A DNA stretch of 64,000 nucleotides, taken from Devosia sediminis. GTDB taxonomy: Bacteria > Pseudomonadota > Alphaproteobacteria > Rhizobiales > Devosiaceae. Shown piece by piece: positions 53,797-63,922 of the stretch. The notes under the pieces are model-generated. The model saw only the letters and a program-made list of their open reading frames with translations. It was not told the origin of the DNA and searched no databases. The stretch spans positions 450,362 through 514,361 of the forward strand of contig NZ_JAEKMH010000004.1 in NCBI RefSeq assembly GCF_016411825.1. The letters are read 5' to 3'. A program made the translations under genes and the position numbers. How positions within the stretch are numbered: the stretch's first letter is position 1; each line of letters starts with the position of its first letter.

Positions 53797-53810
53797 ATGC
53801 AAGATTGCAT
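53797..53810. promoter_or_regulatory. Perfect GntR operator candidate ATGCAAGATTGCAT
   Basis: ATGCAA-GA-TTGCAT is a perfect 14-base inverted repeat ending 12 bases before the GntR start codon, so binding there would repress its own gene. The same ATGCAA and TTGCAT elements occur in front of the ABC-transporter operon at 57709-57732. Confidence 0.65.
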
Positions 53811-53822
53811 AATGAGCGCGTG

Positions 53823-54485
53823 ATGGCCCCGAAACCGAAACGAATGACGGCAGTGGACAGGGTCCGGCTGGCGCTGGCAGATGAGATCGTTCGCGGCGTC
53901 ATCGGGCCGGGCGTGCCGCTCGACGAAGCCAGCATAGCCCAGCGCTTTGAAGTGTCCCGCACCCCGGTGCGCGAAGCCATCCGCCAGCTCGAGGCCATCG
54001 GCTTTGCCGAGGCGCGGCCGCATCGCGGGGCCGTCGTGCCGCTCTTCACGCCGGAAAAGCTCAACGAGATTTTTCTGGTCATGGCCGAACTGGAAGCGCT
54101 TTGCGCCCGCCTTGCCGCGGAAGCTGCCACCGAGGCCGACAAGCGCAAGCTCGTCGAGGCGCACGAGGCCTGCCGCGATGCCGCCCATGAGGGCGATGTG
54201 GCGCTTTATTACGATCTCAATATCCGCTTCCACGAAACCATCTATGCCATCGGCCATAACAGCTTTCTGGCCGAGGTGACGGTGGGTGTCCGCAATCGCG
54301 TGGCGCCGTTCCGGCGGGCCCAGTTCCAGAGCCTCGGACGCCTGGTGCGTTCGGTGGAAGAGCATGAGGCGGTGGTGGCGGCCATCCTGGCCGGCGATGC
54401 CGACACGGCGGCCGCGACCATGCGCGACCACCTCGGCTATGTGCGCACCAGCGTCGACAAGGTCGCACCGGCTCTGGGGAACTGA
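53823..54485 (+). CDS. GntR family regulator (FCD domain)
   Basis: A 220-residue FadR-type regulator: a winged helix (ALADEIVRGVIGPGVPLDEASIAQRFEVSRTPVREAIRQLEAIG) and an FCD ligand domain with metal-type residues (DLNIRFHETIYAIGHN, HLGYVRTSVDKV). It controls uptake of a small metabolite in most families. The ATG at 53823 follows a GTG; a perfect operator lies just upstream. Its stop codon abuts that of the convergent allophanate-hydrolase-like gene (TGATCA). Confidence 0.9.
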   Translation: MAPKPKRMTAVDRVRLALADEIVRGVIGPGVPLDEASIAQRFEVSRTPVREAIRQLEAIGFAEARPHRGAVVPLFTPEKLNEIFLVMAELEALCARLAAEAATEADKRKLVEAHEACRDAAHEGDVALYYDLNIRFHETIYAIGHNSFLAEVTVGVRNRVAPFRRAQFQSLGRLVRSVEEHEAVVAAILAGDADTAAATMRDHLGYVRTSVDKVAPALGN

Positions 54486-54917
54486 TCAGACCGCCGCGTC
54501 CACCGGCGTGAGGCTGGCGATATAGTTGCGCCAGCCGCCGAATTCCGAAATATCGCGCGCCCCTTCCACGGCCACGGCCTCGACCAGGAAGCCCTTGGCC
54601 GAGGAACCGTCTTCCAGCGTCAGCGTACCGATGCCCAGGGGGCTCGGAATACGCGAGACGAAAAGCCCGAATGCGGCCGGCGACAGGGACCACACCTCGA
54701 CATCTATGCCGACCCCGCCTTCGGCGACGCGCAGCAGGCCCGGCTTGGGCGGGACAGTGCCCGCCAGGGCATAGAAGCGGTAGCTGGGTGCAGTGCGCGT
54801 CGCCCGCATTAGCGTGGCTTCGAGCGCCTGCAGTTCGCGGTTGAGCGGCATGCCGCTGAGATGGGCGCCCACGACGACGAGCGCAATCGTCTCCGGCGCA
54901 GCGGAAGGGACAGTCAT
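54486..54917 (-). CDS. Stand-alone allophanate hydrolase C-terminal domain protein
   Basis: A 143-residue protein matching the C-terminal domain of allophanate hydrolase (gamma-glutamylcyclotransferase-like fold): VVVGAHLSGMPLNRELQALEATLMRATRTAPSYRFYALAGTVPPKPGLLRV and ISEFGGWRNYIASL. In the yeast enzyme this domain decarboxylates N-carboxycarbamate after the amidase domain acts; here the amidase domain is absent from the window. It is the last gene of a four-gene minus-strand unit after the ABC transporter, suggesting a urea-like substrate (inference). Confidence 0.85.
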   Translation of the reverse strand: MTVPSAAPETIALVVVGAHLSGMPLNRELQALEATLMRATRTAPSYRFYALAGTVPPKPGLLRVAEGGVGIDVEVWSLSPAAFGLFVSRIPSPLGIGTLTLEDGSSAKGFLVEAVAVEGARDISEFGGWRNYIASLTPVDAAV

Positions 54918-54973
54918 GACAATCTCCGGAAAAAGGGGGTGGGGAGCCGCCGCGGCTCCCCGATAGGCAGATG

Positions 54974-56008
54974 CTACTCGACGGCGGCCAGGTCGAGCCC
55001 GTTCCAGGCCTCGACGACGATGTCGTCGGTCAGGATCGTGGTGAGATCGACGGGGCCGGCCAGCGCCTGCTGTTCGCCTTCGCCGAGCTGCAGGTAGGTC
55101 ATGTAGAAGTCCCAGGCCTCCGGCAGGAAGGTGCCGTGCTGGGCCACGCCTTCGGGCGCCGTGTAGTAGGATTTGACCAGCTCCCAGAATTCCGGGGCCA
55201 CCGGATTGTCGCCGAGCGAGGCGGCGGCGTACTTGGTCTTCAAGAGCTCGAAGGCCTCCGCGTCGTTGGCCATGCCCCAGGCCCAGCCCTTGAGCGTGGC
55301 GCGCACGAATTTCACCAGCAATTCCGGATCGCTCTCGAAGGTCTCGGCCCGCACCGAGAGGGCATCGCCCGGGAAGCGGGCAATGGCTTCGGGCGTGATC
55401 GAGCGGGTTTCGACGCCCTGGGCCGGGATCAGCAGCAGGTCGCGCTTGGCGCCGGCATAGGCCTGGATGCGGCCTTCGGTGAAGGAGCGGACAGTGGTGG
55501 CGTCGCCTTCGCCGGCCACGACCAGCTTGACGTCGGCGCCTTCGCGCAGCCCCGTCTCGACGATCGAGGCGCGAGTCATCGGCACTTCACCACCGGCGAG
55601 GTCGGAAAGACCGATGGTCTTGCCGGACATGTCGGCCATGGACTGGATATCGCTATCGGCCGGCACGACGATGTCGAACGTATCGGGATAGTAGATCTGC
55701 ATGATGGCCTTCAGCGGAAAGCCGCGCTGCACGGTCTGCATCGTGGCGGCCGAGGAGAAGATGCCCCAGTCGACATTGCCGGCGGCGAGCTGGCGCGCCG
55801 CGTCGGACGAGCCCTTGGAATAGTTGAGCACCACGTCGAGCCCTTCATCCTCGTAGAAGCCCTGCTCCTGGGCCATGAAGATGGGGAACATCTGGGCGGT
55901 CGGGCCGCCCTGGGCGGTGACGCCGTGGAATTTTACGAGCTCCTGGGCCGAGGCGGAACCCATGAGGGCAGCCAGCATGAGGCCGGTGACGATAAGGCGG
56001 GATTTCAT
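54974..56008 (-). CDS. ABC transporter substrate-binding protein (NitT/TauT type)
   Basis: A 344-residue periplasmic protein with a Sec signal peptide (MKSRLIVTGLMLAALMGSASAQE) and the NMT1/THI5-like fold: QMFPIFMAQEQGFYEDEGLDVVLNYSKGSSDAARQLAAGNVDWGIFSS. This type binds nitrate, sulfonates, pyrimidine precursors, ureides and related anions. GGAG precedes the ATG at 56008. It lies after its permease and ATPase genes in one operon. Confidence 0.9.
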   Translation of the reverse strand: MKSRLIVTGLMLAALMGSASAQELVKFHGVTAQGGPTAQMFPIFMAQEQGFYEDEGLDVVLNYSKGSSDAARQLAAGNVDWGIFSSAATMQTVQRGFPLKAIMQIYYPDTFDIVVPADSDIQSMADMSGKTIGLSDLAGGEVPMTRASIVETGLREGADVKLVVAGEGDATTVRSFTEGRIQAYAGAKRDLLLIPAQGVETRSITPEAIARFPGDALSVRAETFESDPELLVKFVRATLKGWAWGMANDAEAFELLKTKYAAASLGDNPVAPEFWELVKSYYTAPEGVAQHGTFLPEAWDFYMTYLQLGEGEQQALAGPVDLTTILTDDIVVEAWNGLDLAAVE

Positions 56009-56071
56009 TGCGGTTTTCTCCATTTGACCAGGTTTCTCCCTGCCGTGCCGGGGCGCACGGTTCTTTTGCGT

Positions 56072-56926
56072 TTAGAGCTGCTTCCAGAAGATGATCCGGC
56101 TCTCGAGCCATTCGATGAGCTGGTAGATGACCAGCGTGAACACCGAGAGCAGGATGATGAGCGAGAACACGCCAGCGATATCGAGCTGGAAGTTCATCGC
56201 GTAGATGAGGTAGCCGATGCCGGCCGAGGCGCCGACGAATTCGCCCACGATCACGCCGAGCACGGCGAGGGTCCAGCAGAGCTTGACGCCCGCCATCATG
56301 ATCGGCAGCGCATTGGGCAGCAGCAGGTGGCGGAAGGTCTTCCAGCGGCCGGCGGTCAGCGAGCGCATCAGCTTGACCGCATTCGGATCGACCGAAGAGA
56401 GGCCCGTCAACGTGTTGAGAAACATCGGAAAGAAGCTCATCACCACGGCGACGGCGATTTTGCTGGGCTGGTCGAAGCCGAACCAGGTGACGAAGATGGG
56501 CGCGAGCACGATCTTGGGCGGCGCCTGCAGCGCGACGAGATAGGGGTAAAGGGTGGCGCGCACCGTGTCGAACATGGCCACCAGCACGCCGAAGACGACG
56601 CCACTGGTGAGGCCGATGCCGAAACCCCAGGCGATTTCCGACAGCGTCACCCCGACATTGGGCCAGAAATAGTCGGCGCTCATCACCCGGCCGGTGGCCC
56701 AGAAGGTGTCGACGGGCGAGGGGATGATGAGCCGGTGCACGAAGCCGTATTCGGTCGCCACATACCAGATGGCGATGACCAGGAGGCCGAAGCCGATGGC
56801 CAGGAGGCGATTGCGGATCAGCCTTTGCTGCTGTCTGCGTTTTTCGGCGGCGATGAAGCGGGCCACGGCATCTTCGCGCGCGGCGGCAGATGTGCCGGGG
56901 AGGGTGGCCTGAGCGGTCATGTCCAT
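56072..56926 (-). CDS. ABC transporter permease (NitT/TauT type)
   Basis: A 284-residue inner-membrane permease with about six helices. The ATPase-contact EAA loop is seen as LMRSLTAGRWKTFRHLLLPNALPIMMAGVKLCW, and the C-terminus has FVGASAGIGYLIYAMNFQLDIAGVFSLI. AAGGAG six bases before the ATG at 56926 fixes the start; the upstream frame is not coding-like. It begins ten bases after the ATPase stop. Confidence 0.92.
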   Translation of the reverse strand: MDMTAQATLPGTSAAAREDAVARFIAAEKRRQQQRLIRNRLLAIGFGLLVIAIWYVATEYGFVHRLIIPSPVDTFWATGRVMSADYFWPNVGVTLSEIAWGFGIGLTSGVVFGVLVAMFDTVRATLYPYLVALQAPPKIVLAPIFVTWFGFDQPSKIAVAVVMSFFPMFLNTLTGLSSVDPNAVKLMRSLTAGRWKTFRHLLLPNALPIMMAGVKLCWTLAVLGVIVGEFVGASAGIGYLIYAMNFQLDIAGVFSLIILLSVFTLVIYQLIEWLESRIIFWKQL

Positions 56927-56936
56927 GGCGATCTCC

Positions 56937-57695
56937 TTAGTGGTCGACGCCGAGCATGCGGCGGATGTCGTAGACGTGTTCGGTGTAGCGGGGGTCGCGC
57001 ATGACCTCGGTGGTGCGCGGACGGGGCAGGTCGACCTCCACAATGCCTTCGAGCCGGCCGGGGCGCGGCGTCATCACGAAGATGCGGTCCGAGAGAAACA
57101 CCGCCTCGCCGATATTGTGGGTGACGAAAACCACGGTCTTGCCGGTCTTTTCCCAGATGCGGAGCAGCTCCACATTCATGGTTTCGCGGGTGAATTCGTC
57201 GAGTGCGCCGAACGGCTCGTCCATCAGCAGCACGCGCGGATCGTGGGCGAGCAGCCGCGCCAGGGCGACGCGCTGGCGCATGCCGCCCGAGAGTTCGCTC
57301 GGATAGCGGTCGCCAAAGCCGTTGAGGCCAACAAGATCGAGCAGTTCGTCGGTGCGCTCGGCCTGCTGCTTCCGGTCGAGCCCGAGGATTTCCCCCGGCA
57401 GCCGCACGTTCTGGCGGATGGTGCGCCAGGGAAACAGCACCGAGGTCTGGAACATCATGCCGATGTCGCGGCGCGGCGCATCGTGATGCTGGCCGGCAAG
57501 CACCAGGTCACCATCGGTTTTCTGTTCGAGCCCGCCCAGGATGGAGAGCAGCGTGGACTTGCCGCAGCCACTGGGACCCACCAGCGAAATGAACTCGCCC
57601 TCGTTGATGGTGAAGGACACATTGGTCAGCGCCACCAGCGGTCCGGTTGCGGTTGAATAGACCTTGTCGAGGCCCGTCCCTTCTATCAGTCCCAT
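56937..57695 (-). CDS. ABC transporter ATP-binding protein (NitT/TauT type)
   Basis: A 252-residue ATPase: Walker A GPSGCGKSTLL, Q-loop MMFQTSVLFPW, signature LSGGMRQRVALARLL, Walker B VLLMDEPFGALDE and the H-loop VFVTHNIGEA. It energises the importer encoded with the permease and binding protein. The ATG at 57695 has GGAG about nine bases upstream, and the GntR-type sites lie immediately before that. Confidence 0.94.
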   Translation of the reverse strand: MGLIEGTGLDKVYSTATGPLVALTNVSFTINEGEFISLVGPSGCGKSTLLSILGGLEQKTDGDLVLAGQHHDAPRRDIGMMFQTSVLFPWRTIRQNVRLPGEILGLDRKQQAERTDELLDLVGLNGFGDRYPSELSGGMRQRVALARLLAHDPRVLLMDEPFGALDEFTRETMNVELLRIWEKTGKTVVFVTHNIGEAVFLSDRIFVMTPRPGRLEGIVEVDLPRPRTTEVMRDPRYTEHVYDIRRMLGVDH

Positions 57696-57708
57696 AAGCA
57701 CGTCTCCG

Positions 57709-57732
57709 ATTGCATGCAATTTTGAATGCAAT
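57709..57732. promoter_or_regulatory. GntR operator candidate before the ABC-transporter operon
   Basis: ATTGCATGCAAT (57709-57720) is a perfect palindrome, followed by a further ATGCAA (57726-57731). These match the ATGCAA/TTGCAT arms of the operator at the GntR gene, and lie 14 to 37 bases before the first transporter gene, so the GntR protein probably controls the operon. Confidence 0.6.
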
Positions 57733-57890
57733 GAGCGTGCCAGTTTGTTTGGGCTGGATTATTGGGCCTCTACCGTGTGCAACCGACCATGTATGCCTAG
57801 AATTTGAACATGCTTGGGCTATGTGTCCACTTTTTAGGCGCAGCCTTTGGTGCGCTTCCTGCGGGGGCGTGCCGCGTGGTAATGCGCGCT

Positions 57891-58403
57891 ATGGGCATCA
57901 GGAATTATCTGGTCATCGGCAGTTCGGGCACCGGCAAGACAGCGGTGGCGACCGAACTCGAGCGTCGGGGTCATCACGTCGTTCACGGCGACCGGGTGCT
58001 GGCCTATAGGGGTGACCCCGAGACCGGTGAGGCGCTGGCCGGGCCACCCCCGGATGTCGATCCGGTTGCCTGGGGCTATGCCCACTGGATCTGGCGCGTC
58101 GACGCGGTGCGCGAGGCCGCGGCCGATACGACCCATGCAGCCACGTTCTTTTGCGGCGACACCCGCAATTTTCACCGGCTTCTCGATGTCTTCGACAAGG
58201 TCTTCGTGCTCGACCTCGATGTCGAGACGTTGAACAGGCGGATAGAGGGACGGCCCGGCGAGCCGGGTTTTGTGCCCGAGGAACGCGCGGTGGTGTTGCG
58301 GCATCACCGGCGCCCTGGCTATCACCCGCCTGGCATTGTCATCGATACGACGGGCCCGGTTTCGGATGTCGTCGACGCCATATTGGCCCAAATCGACAGG
58401 TGA
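57891..58403 (+). CDS. Small P-loop nucleotide kinase-like protein
   Basis: A 170-residue protein with a Walker A motif GSSGTGKTAVATELERRG and a Walker B-like strand VFVLDLDVETL, resembling adenylate-kinase-fold small-molecule kinases. A GRPGEPGFVPEERAVVLRHH region may form a lid. No further assignment can be made. The start is uncertain: ATG codons at 57882 and 57891 are both possible and no strong ribosome-binding site is seen. It is divergent from the ABC operon. Confidence 0.75.
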   Translation: MGIRNYLVIGSSGTGKTAVATELERRGHHVVHGDRVLAYRGDPETGEALAGPPPDVDPVAWGYAHWIWRVDAVREAAADTTHAATFFCGDTRNFHRLLDVFDKVFVLDLDVETLNRRIEGRPGEPGFVPEERAVVLRHHRRPGYHPPGIVIDTTGPVSDVVDAILAQIDR

Positions 58404-58539
58404 CGGCGGCCGTCCCTGCGGATCCGCCCAGCTGGTGCCCGTGACAACTGGGGCAAAGCCGGCCTTGCCGGTTGATTTTGCCCGTGAACCGCCTAAGGTC
58501 CGGGCCTGATTTTCCGAGCCCGGACAGCTCTTGCGCCCC

Positions 58540-61254
58540 ATGGACCAGACCCAATTCGAGGCCGATCCCGGCCCCGCGCCTGCGGTGCTGACGCCGATGA
58601 TGGCGCAGTATTTCGAGATCAAGGCCGTCAATCCCGGTTATCTGCTGTTCTATCGCATGGGCGATTTCTACGAGCTGTTCTTCGAGGACGCCGAGATCGC
58701 CAGCGCCGCCCTGGGTATTGTCCTCACCAAGCGCGGCAAGCATCTGGGCGAAGATATCGGCATGTGCGGCGTGCCCATCCACGCCGCCAACGACTATCTC
58801 AACAAGCTCATCAAGCTCGGGCATCGCGTCGCCATCTGCGAGCAGGTGGAAGACCCGGCCGAAGCCAAGAAGCGCGGCTCGAAATCGGTGGTCAAGCGCG
58901 ATGTCGTGCGCCTCGTCACGCCGGGCACGCTGACCGAGGACGACCACCTCGACGCTCGCAGCGCCAATTATCTCGCGGCGCTCGCCATGGTGCGCCACGG
59001 CGAAAGCGACTTCGCCCTCGCCTGGGCCGATATTTCCACCGGTGAGACTTTCGTTTCCGACCTTTCGGCCGACCAGCTCGGCGACGAACTGGCGCGCGTG
59101 GCGCCGGCCGAATTGCTGCTCACCGCGGCCACCTGGCAGGCGCTGGCGGAGCAGCACCTCTTCGCGCCGGCCTGGGCGGCCATTGCCACGACCATCCCGC
59201 CCGAGGCTGCCAGCAGCGAGGCCGCCATGCCGCTGTTGCGCGCCGCCTTCGACATCGGCGTCTTCGATCCCAGCGCCCTCAGCCGCGCCGGTCGCGCCGC
59301 GCTGGGGGCGCTGGTGGGTTATGTCGGGGATAGCCAGAAGGGCCGCACCGCGCCGCTTCGCGCGCCGGTCGGCAATCCTGCGGAGACGGCGATGAGCATC
59401 GACGCGGCAACCCGCGCCTCGCTCGAAATTCTCCTGACCCAGCGCGGACAGTCCAAGGGCTCGCTCCGGCAATCCATCGACCTCACCGTCACGGCGCCCG
59501 GCGCGCGGCTCCTTGCCAATCGCCTCGCGGCGCCCCTCCGCCAGGCCGGGGCCATCAACGAGCGGCTCGATGCGGTCACGCGGCTGGTTGACGATACGCT
59601 GCTGCGCTCCCGGTTACGGCAGGATTTGAAGAGCGCCCCGGACCTCGCCCGCGCCCTCTCGCGCCTGGCGCTGGAGCGCGGCGGCCCGCGCGATCTCAAT
59701 GCCATCGGCAAGGCCGTCGCGGCGGCGCTGGAACTGGCCATTCACCTCACCCGCCAGCCAGACTTGCCGCCGGTGCTGGCGCGGCTCGCCGCCACGCTGG
59801 GCGCCGCGCCGCGCGCTCTCGCCAGCGAACTGGCGCTGGCGCTGGACGACGACCTGCCGCTTTTGAGCCGCGATGGCGGCTTCGTGCGCCCCGCTTATGA
59901 CGGCAAGCTCGACGAGGAGCGGGCGCTGGGCTCTGAAACCCGCGCCGTGGTCGCGGCCCTCCAGGCGCGGCTGATGGATGAGACCGATGTGCGTAGCTTG
60001 AAGATCAAGCACAATGGCGTGCTCGGCTTCTTCGTCGAAGTGCCGGCCGCGCATGGCCAGAAGCTGCTCGAGCCGCCGCATCGCGAAACCTTCATCCATC
60101 GCCAGACCATGGCCAATGCCATGCGCTTCACCACGACCGAGCTGGCCGAACTCGAAGGCCGCATCGCCCGCGCCCAGGATGCGGCGCTCGAGATAGAGCT
60201 CGCGATCTTCGCCCGCATGCGCGAGGCGGTGCTGGAGCGCACGACGCAGTTGCAGGGCCTCGCCGATGCCTTGGCCGAACTCGATGTCACCGCCGCTCTC
60301 GCCGAAGTGTCGGCGATGCGTGGTTATTGCCGCCCCTTGGTCGATGACAGCCTCGCCTTTGCCATTGCCGGCGGGCGCCACCCGGTGGTCGAGCTGATGG
60401 TCAAGGCCGAGGGCCAGAGCTTTGTCGCCAATGACGCCGATCTCTCGGGCAGCGAAACCATCGGCGGTGGCTCGCTCTGGCTGGTCACCGGCCCGAACAT
60501 GGGTGGTAAGTCCACTTTCCTCCGGCAGAACGCGCTGATCGCCATCCTCGCACAGATGGGCTGTTACGTGCCGGCGGACTCTGCCCATATCGGGGTGGTC
60601 GATCGGCTGTTTTCCCGCGTCGGGGCCAGCGACGACATTGCCCATGGCCGATCGACCTTCATGGTCGAAATGGTCGAGACCGCCGCCATCCTCAATCGCG
60701 CCACGCGGCGCAGTCTCGTGGTGCTCGACGAGATCGGCCGCGGCACCGCCACCTTCGACGGCCTCTCCATCGCCTGGGCTGCGGTCGAGGCCCTCCACGA
60801 AACCACCGGCTGCAGGGCGCTGTTCGCGACGCATTTTCACGAACTGACCAGCCTCGCCAAGACGCTCTCCCGCGTCGCCAACGTCACCATGAAAGTGCGC
60901 GAATGGGAGGGTGAGGTGGTTTTCCTCCACGAGGTCGGGCCCGGCGCCGCCGACCGCTCCTACGGCATCCAGGTGGCGCGCCTGGCCGGCCTGCCCGAAC
61001 CTGTCATTGCCCGCGCCAAACAGGTTCTTGATGTGCTCGAGCAGCGCTCGGTGGGCACCGCATCTTCCAAGGACAAGGCCAGCGTGCTAGACGATCTGCC
61101 GCTCTTTGCCCATCAGCCGGCCCCGGTCCCCAAGGGCAAGGATCCCGTTCACGAAGCGCTCGATGCCGTCCGCCCGGACGAGATGACGCCGAGGCAGGCT
61201 ATCGAGGCGCTGTATAATTTGAAGAAACTCCGCGATGACGCTCGCCGAAACTGA
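58540..61254 (+). CDS. mutS: DNA mismatch repair protein MutS
   Basis: Recognises base mismatches and small loops. The 904-residue protein has the mismatch-binding phenylalanine motif [12 protein letters not shown] near the N-terminus, domain II-III segments, and the C-terminal ATPase with Walker [15 protein letters not shown] (from about residue 650), Walker [17 protein letters not shown] and FATHFHELT. The ATG at 58540 is taken; a TTG three codons earlier is possible. It overlaps glnD by 20 bases, a common pairing in Hyphomicrobiales. Confidence 0.97.
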   Translation: MDQTQFEADPGPAPAVLTPMMAQYFEIKAVNPGYLLFYRMGDFYELFFEDAEIASAALGIVLTKRGKHLGEDIGMCGVPIHAANDYLNKLIKLGHRVAICEQVEDPAEAKKRGSKSVVKRDVVRLVTPGTLTEDDHLDARSANYLAALAMVRHGESDFALAWADISTGETFVSDLSADQLGDELARVAPAELLLTAATWQALAEQHLFAPAWAAIATTIPPEAASSEAAMPLLRAAFDIGVFDPSALSRAGRAALGALVGYVGDSQKGRTAPLRAPVGNPAETAMSIDAATRASLEILLTQRGQSKGSLRQSIDLTVTAPGARLLANRLAAPLRQAGAINERLDAVTRLVDDTLLRSRLRQDLKSAPDLARALSRLALERGGPRDLNAIGKAVAAALELAIHLTRQPDLPPVLARLAATLGAAPRALASELALALDDDLPLLSRDGGFVRPAYDGKLDEERALGSETRAVVAALQARLMDETDVRSLKIKHNGVLGFFVEVPAAHGQKLLEPPHRETFIHRQTMANAMRFTTTELAELEGRIARAQDAALEIELAIFARMREAVLERTTQLQGLADALAELDVTAALAEVSAMRGYCRPLVDDSLAFAIAGGRHPVVELMVKAEGQSFVANDADLSGSETIGGGSLWLVTGPNMGGKSTFLRQNALIAILAQMGCYVPADSAHIGVVDRLFSRVGASDDIAHGRSTFMVEMVETAAILNRATRRSLVVLDEIGRGTATFDGLSIAWAAVEALHETTGCRALFATHFHELTSLAKTLSRVANVTMKVREWEGEVVFLHEVGPGAADRSYGIQVARLAGLPEPVIARAKQVLDVLEQRSVGTASSKDKASVLDDLPLFAHQPAPVPKGKDPVHEALDAVRPDEMTPRQAIEALYNLKKLRDDARRN

Positions 61255-63922
61255 GGCACGGCCGAAAAAGCCGCAGTTCGCGCTCAAGACCGCAGACACG
61301 CTGCTGGCCGAGTTCGACGCCCTCCTGGGCGAGGAACCGGCACGCTCTCCCACGGCCCGCGCCGCCGTGCTCGGCCATATCCGCCAGACCCTTGCCGAGG
61401 CCCGTGCCAGCGCCGAGGCCGAACTTCTGGCCCACAACAAGGGCACCCGCTGCGCCCAGAATATCTCGGCCGCGCAGGACGAGATCATCACCGCCGTGCA
61501 TCGCTTCGCCACGACGCGGGTCTATCCGGTCGACAATCCCTCCGGCGCCGAGGCCATCGCCCTTTCCGCCGTGGGCGGCTACGGCCGTGGCACGCTGGCG
61601 CCGGGCTCCGATATCGATCTCCTGTTCATCCTGCCCTACAAGCAGACCCCCTGGGGCGAACAGGTCACCGAATATATCCTCTACATGCTCTGGGACCTGG
61701 GCCAGAAGGTCGGGCACGCCGTGCGCTCGGTGGATGAATGCATCCGCATGGCCCGCGCCGACATGACCGTGCGCACCGCAACGCTCGAGGCGCGGTTCCT
61801 TACCGGCGACCGGGCGCTTTACGAGCAATTGGTGCATCGGTTCGAAACCGAGATCATGCCCAGGACCGGCCCGGAATTCATCGCCGCCAAGATGGCCGAG
61901 CGGGACGAGCGCCACAAGCAGATGGGCAATACCCGCTACGTGGTCGAACCCAATATCAAGGACGGCAAGGGCGGGCTCAGGGATCTCAACACCCTGTTCT
62001 GGATCGGAAAGTACTTTTACCAGGTCAAGACCAGCCACGACCTCGTCGCCAAGGGCGTGCTGACCGAGACCGAGAACCGGCTGTTCTCACGCGCCGAGGA
62101 TTTCCTCTGGGCGGTGCGCTGTCACCTCCATTTCATCACCGGCCGCGCCGACGAGAAGCTGACCTTCGACGTGCAGCCCGAACTGGCGCGCCGCATGGGC
62201 TATGCCGAGCGGCTCGGCATGCTGGGGGTGGAGCGCTTCATGAAGCGCTATTTCCTCGTCGCCAAGGATGTGGGGGACCTCACCCGCATCATCTGCGCCA
62301 GCCTCGAATTCCACCACGCCAAGGACATGGACCTCGTGGGCCGCGTCCTGGCCCCGTTCCGCTCGGGCAAGGCCAGGATCAAGGGCGAGACCGCCTTCAT
62401 CGTCGATACCGGGCGCCTCAACATCGCGGCGCCCGACGTGTTCGAAAAGGACCCGGTCAACCTCATCCGCGCCTTCATGGTGGCCGGGCGCGAGGAACTG
62501 CTGTTTCACCCCGATGCCATCAAGCATATCCGCGACAGCCTGGCGCTGATCGACAACAAGGTGCGCAACGACCCCAAGGCCAATGCCTATTTCCTGACCA
62601 TCCTGACGAGCCCGCTCTATGTCGAGCGCATCCTCAGGCAGATGAACGAGAGCGGCGTCCTGGGCAAGTTCGTGCCCGATTTCGGCAAGATCGTCGCTTT
62701 GATGCAGTTCAACATGTACCACCACTATACGGTGGACGAGCACCTGATCCGCTCCGTCGGGGTCATGGCCGAGATCGCCAATGGGGGCCTCCGCAACGAG
62801 CTGCCGCTGACCCACGAACTGCTGCCCCAGCTCAACGACACGCGCCTCCTATATGTGGCGCTGTTCCTCCACGACATCGCCAAGGGCCGCCCCGAGGATC
62901 ATTCCATTGCCGGCGCCCGCATCGCGCGCAAGCTTTGCCCGCGCTTCGGCCTCAACGACGCCGAAACCGACACCGTCGCCTGGCTGATCGAATATCACCT
63001 CCTGATGAGCGAGATCGCCCAGGCCCGCGATATCCAGGATCCGGAAACCGCCAAGGCCTTTGCCGACGTGGTGCAGTCACCCCAGCGCCTAGCGCTGCTG
63101 ATGATCCTCACCGCCTGCGACATCCGCGCGGTGGGTCCGGGCACCTGGACGGGCTGGAAGGGCTCGCTGCTGCGCGCGCTCTACTATGCGACCGAGCCCA
63201 TGCTTTCGGGCGGGCATTCGCAGGTCAGCCAGTCCGACCGCGTCGGCGCCGCCCGCCATGCCCTGGCCGCGGGCCTCAGCACCTGGCCGCCGGCCGACGT
63301 GGAAGCCTATACCGCCCGCCACTACGACCACTACTGGCTGCGCGCCGAGCCCGAACTGCAGCTCGAACATGCGCGGATGATCCGCAATGCCGATACCACC
63401 GAGCAGGCCTTTGCCGGCTCGATCAAGGTCAAGGCCTTCGAAGGCATTACCGAGGTCAGCTTCTATACGCCCGACCATCCGCGGCTCTTGTCGCTGATCG
63501 CCGGCGCCTGCACCATGCAGGATGCCTCGATCATCGGCGCGCAGATCTTCTCCACCCGCGACGGCCGCGCCATCGACACCTTCCGCCTCCGCCGCGCCTT
63601 CACCTCCGACGAGGACGAAAAGGTCCGCGCCACCCGCATCGTCGATACGGTCAAGCAACTGCTCCAGGGCAAGCGCCAGGTGCTGATCGACCTGGGCAAG
63701 GAATCGCGCCACAACAAGCGCTTGAGGCCTTTCAGCCTGCCCGCGCAGGTCTCGGTGTCCAACGCCATCTCGGAAAAATTCACTGTCATCGAGGTTTCCG
63801 GCCTCGACCGTATCGGCCTTCTTTATGCACTGACCCGCGAGATCTCAGATCTGTCGCTCACCATCGGCTCGGCCCATATCGGCACCTATGGCGAAAAGGC
63901 CGTCGACGTCTTCTACGTCACC
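61235..63922 (+). CDS. glnD: [Protein-PII] uridylyltransferase, truncated at the right edge
   Basis: Nitrogen-status sensor that adds or removes UMP on PII proteins. Visible parts: nucleotidyltransferase [18 protein letters not shown] (from residue 114), HD hydrolase with [15 protein letters not shown] (about residue 543), and two ACT domains, the first with [15 protein letters not shown] and the second with [22 protein letters not shown]...[14 protein letters not shown]. After residue 896 the reading frame stays open but no longer matches GlnD; the last 30-45 residues of the family are missing. The start overlaps mutS by 20 bases. Confidence 0.93.
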
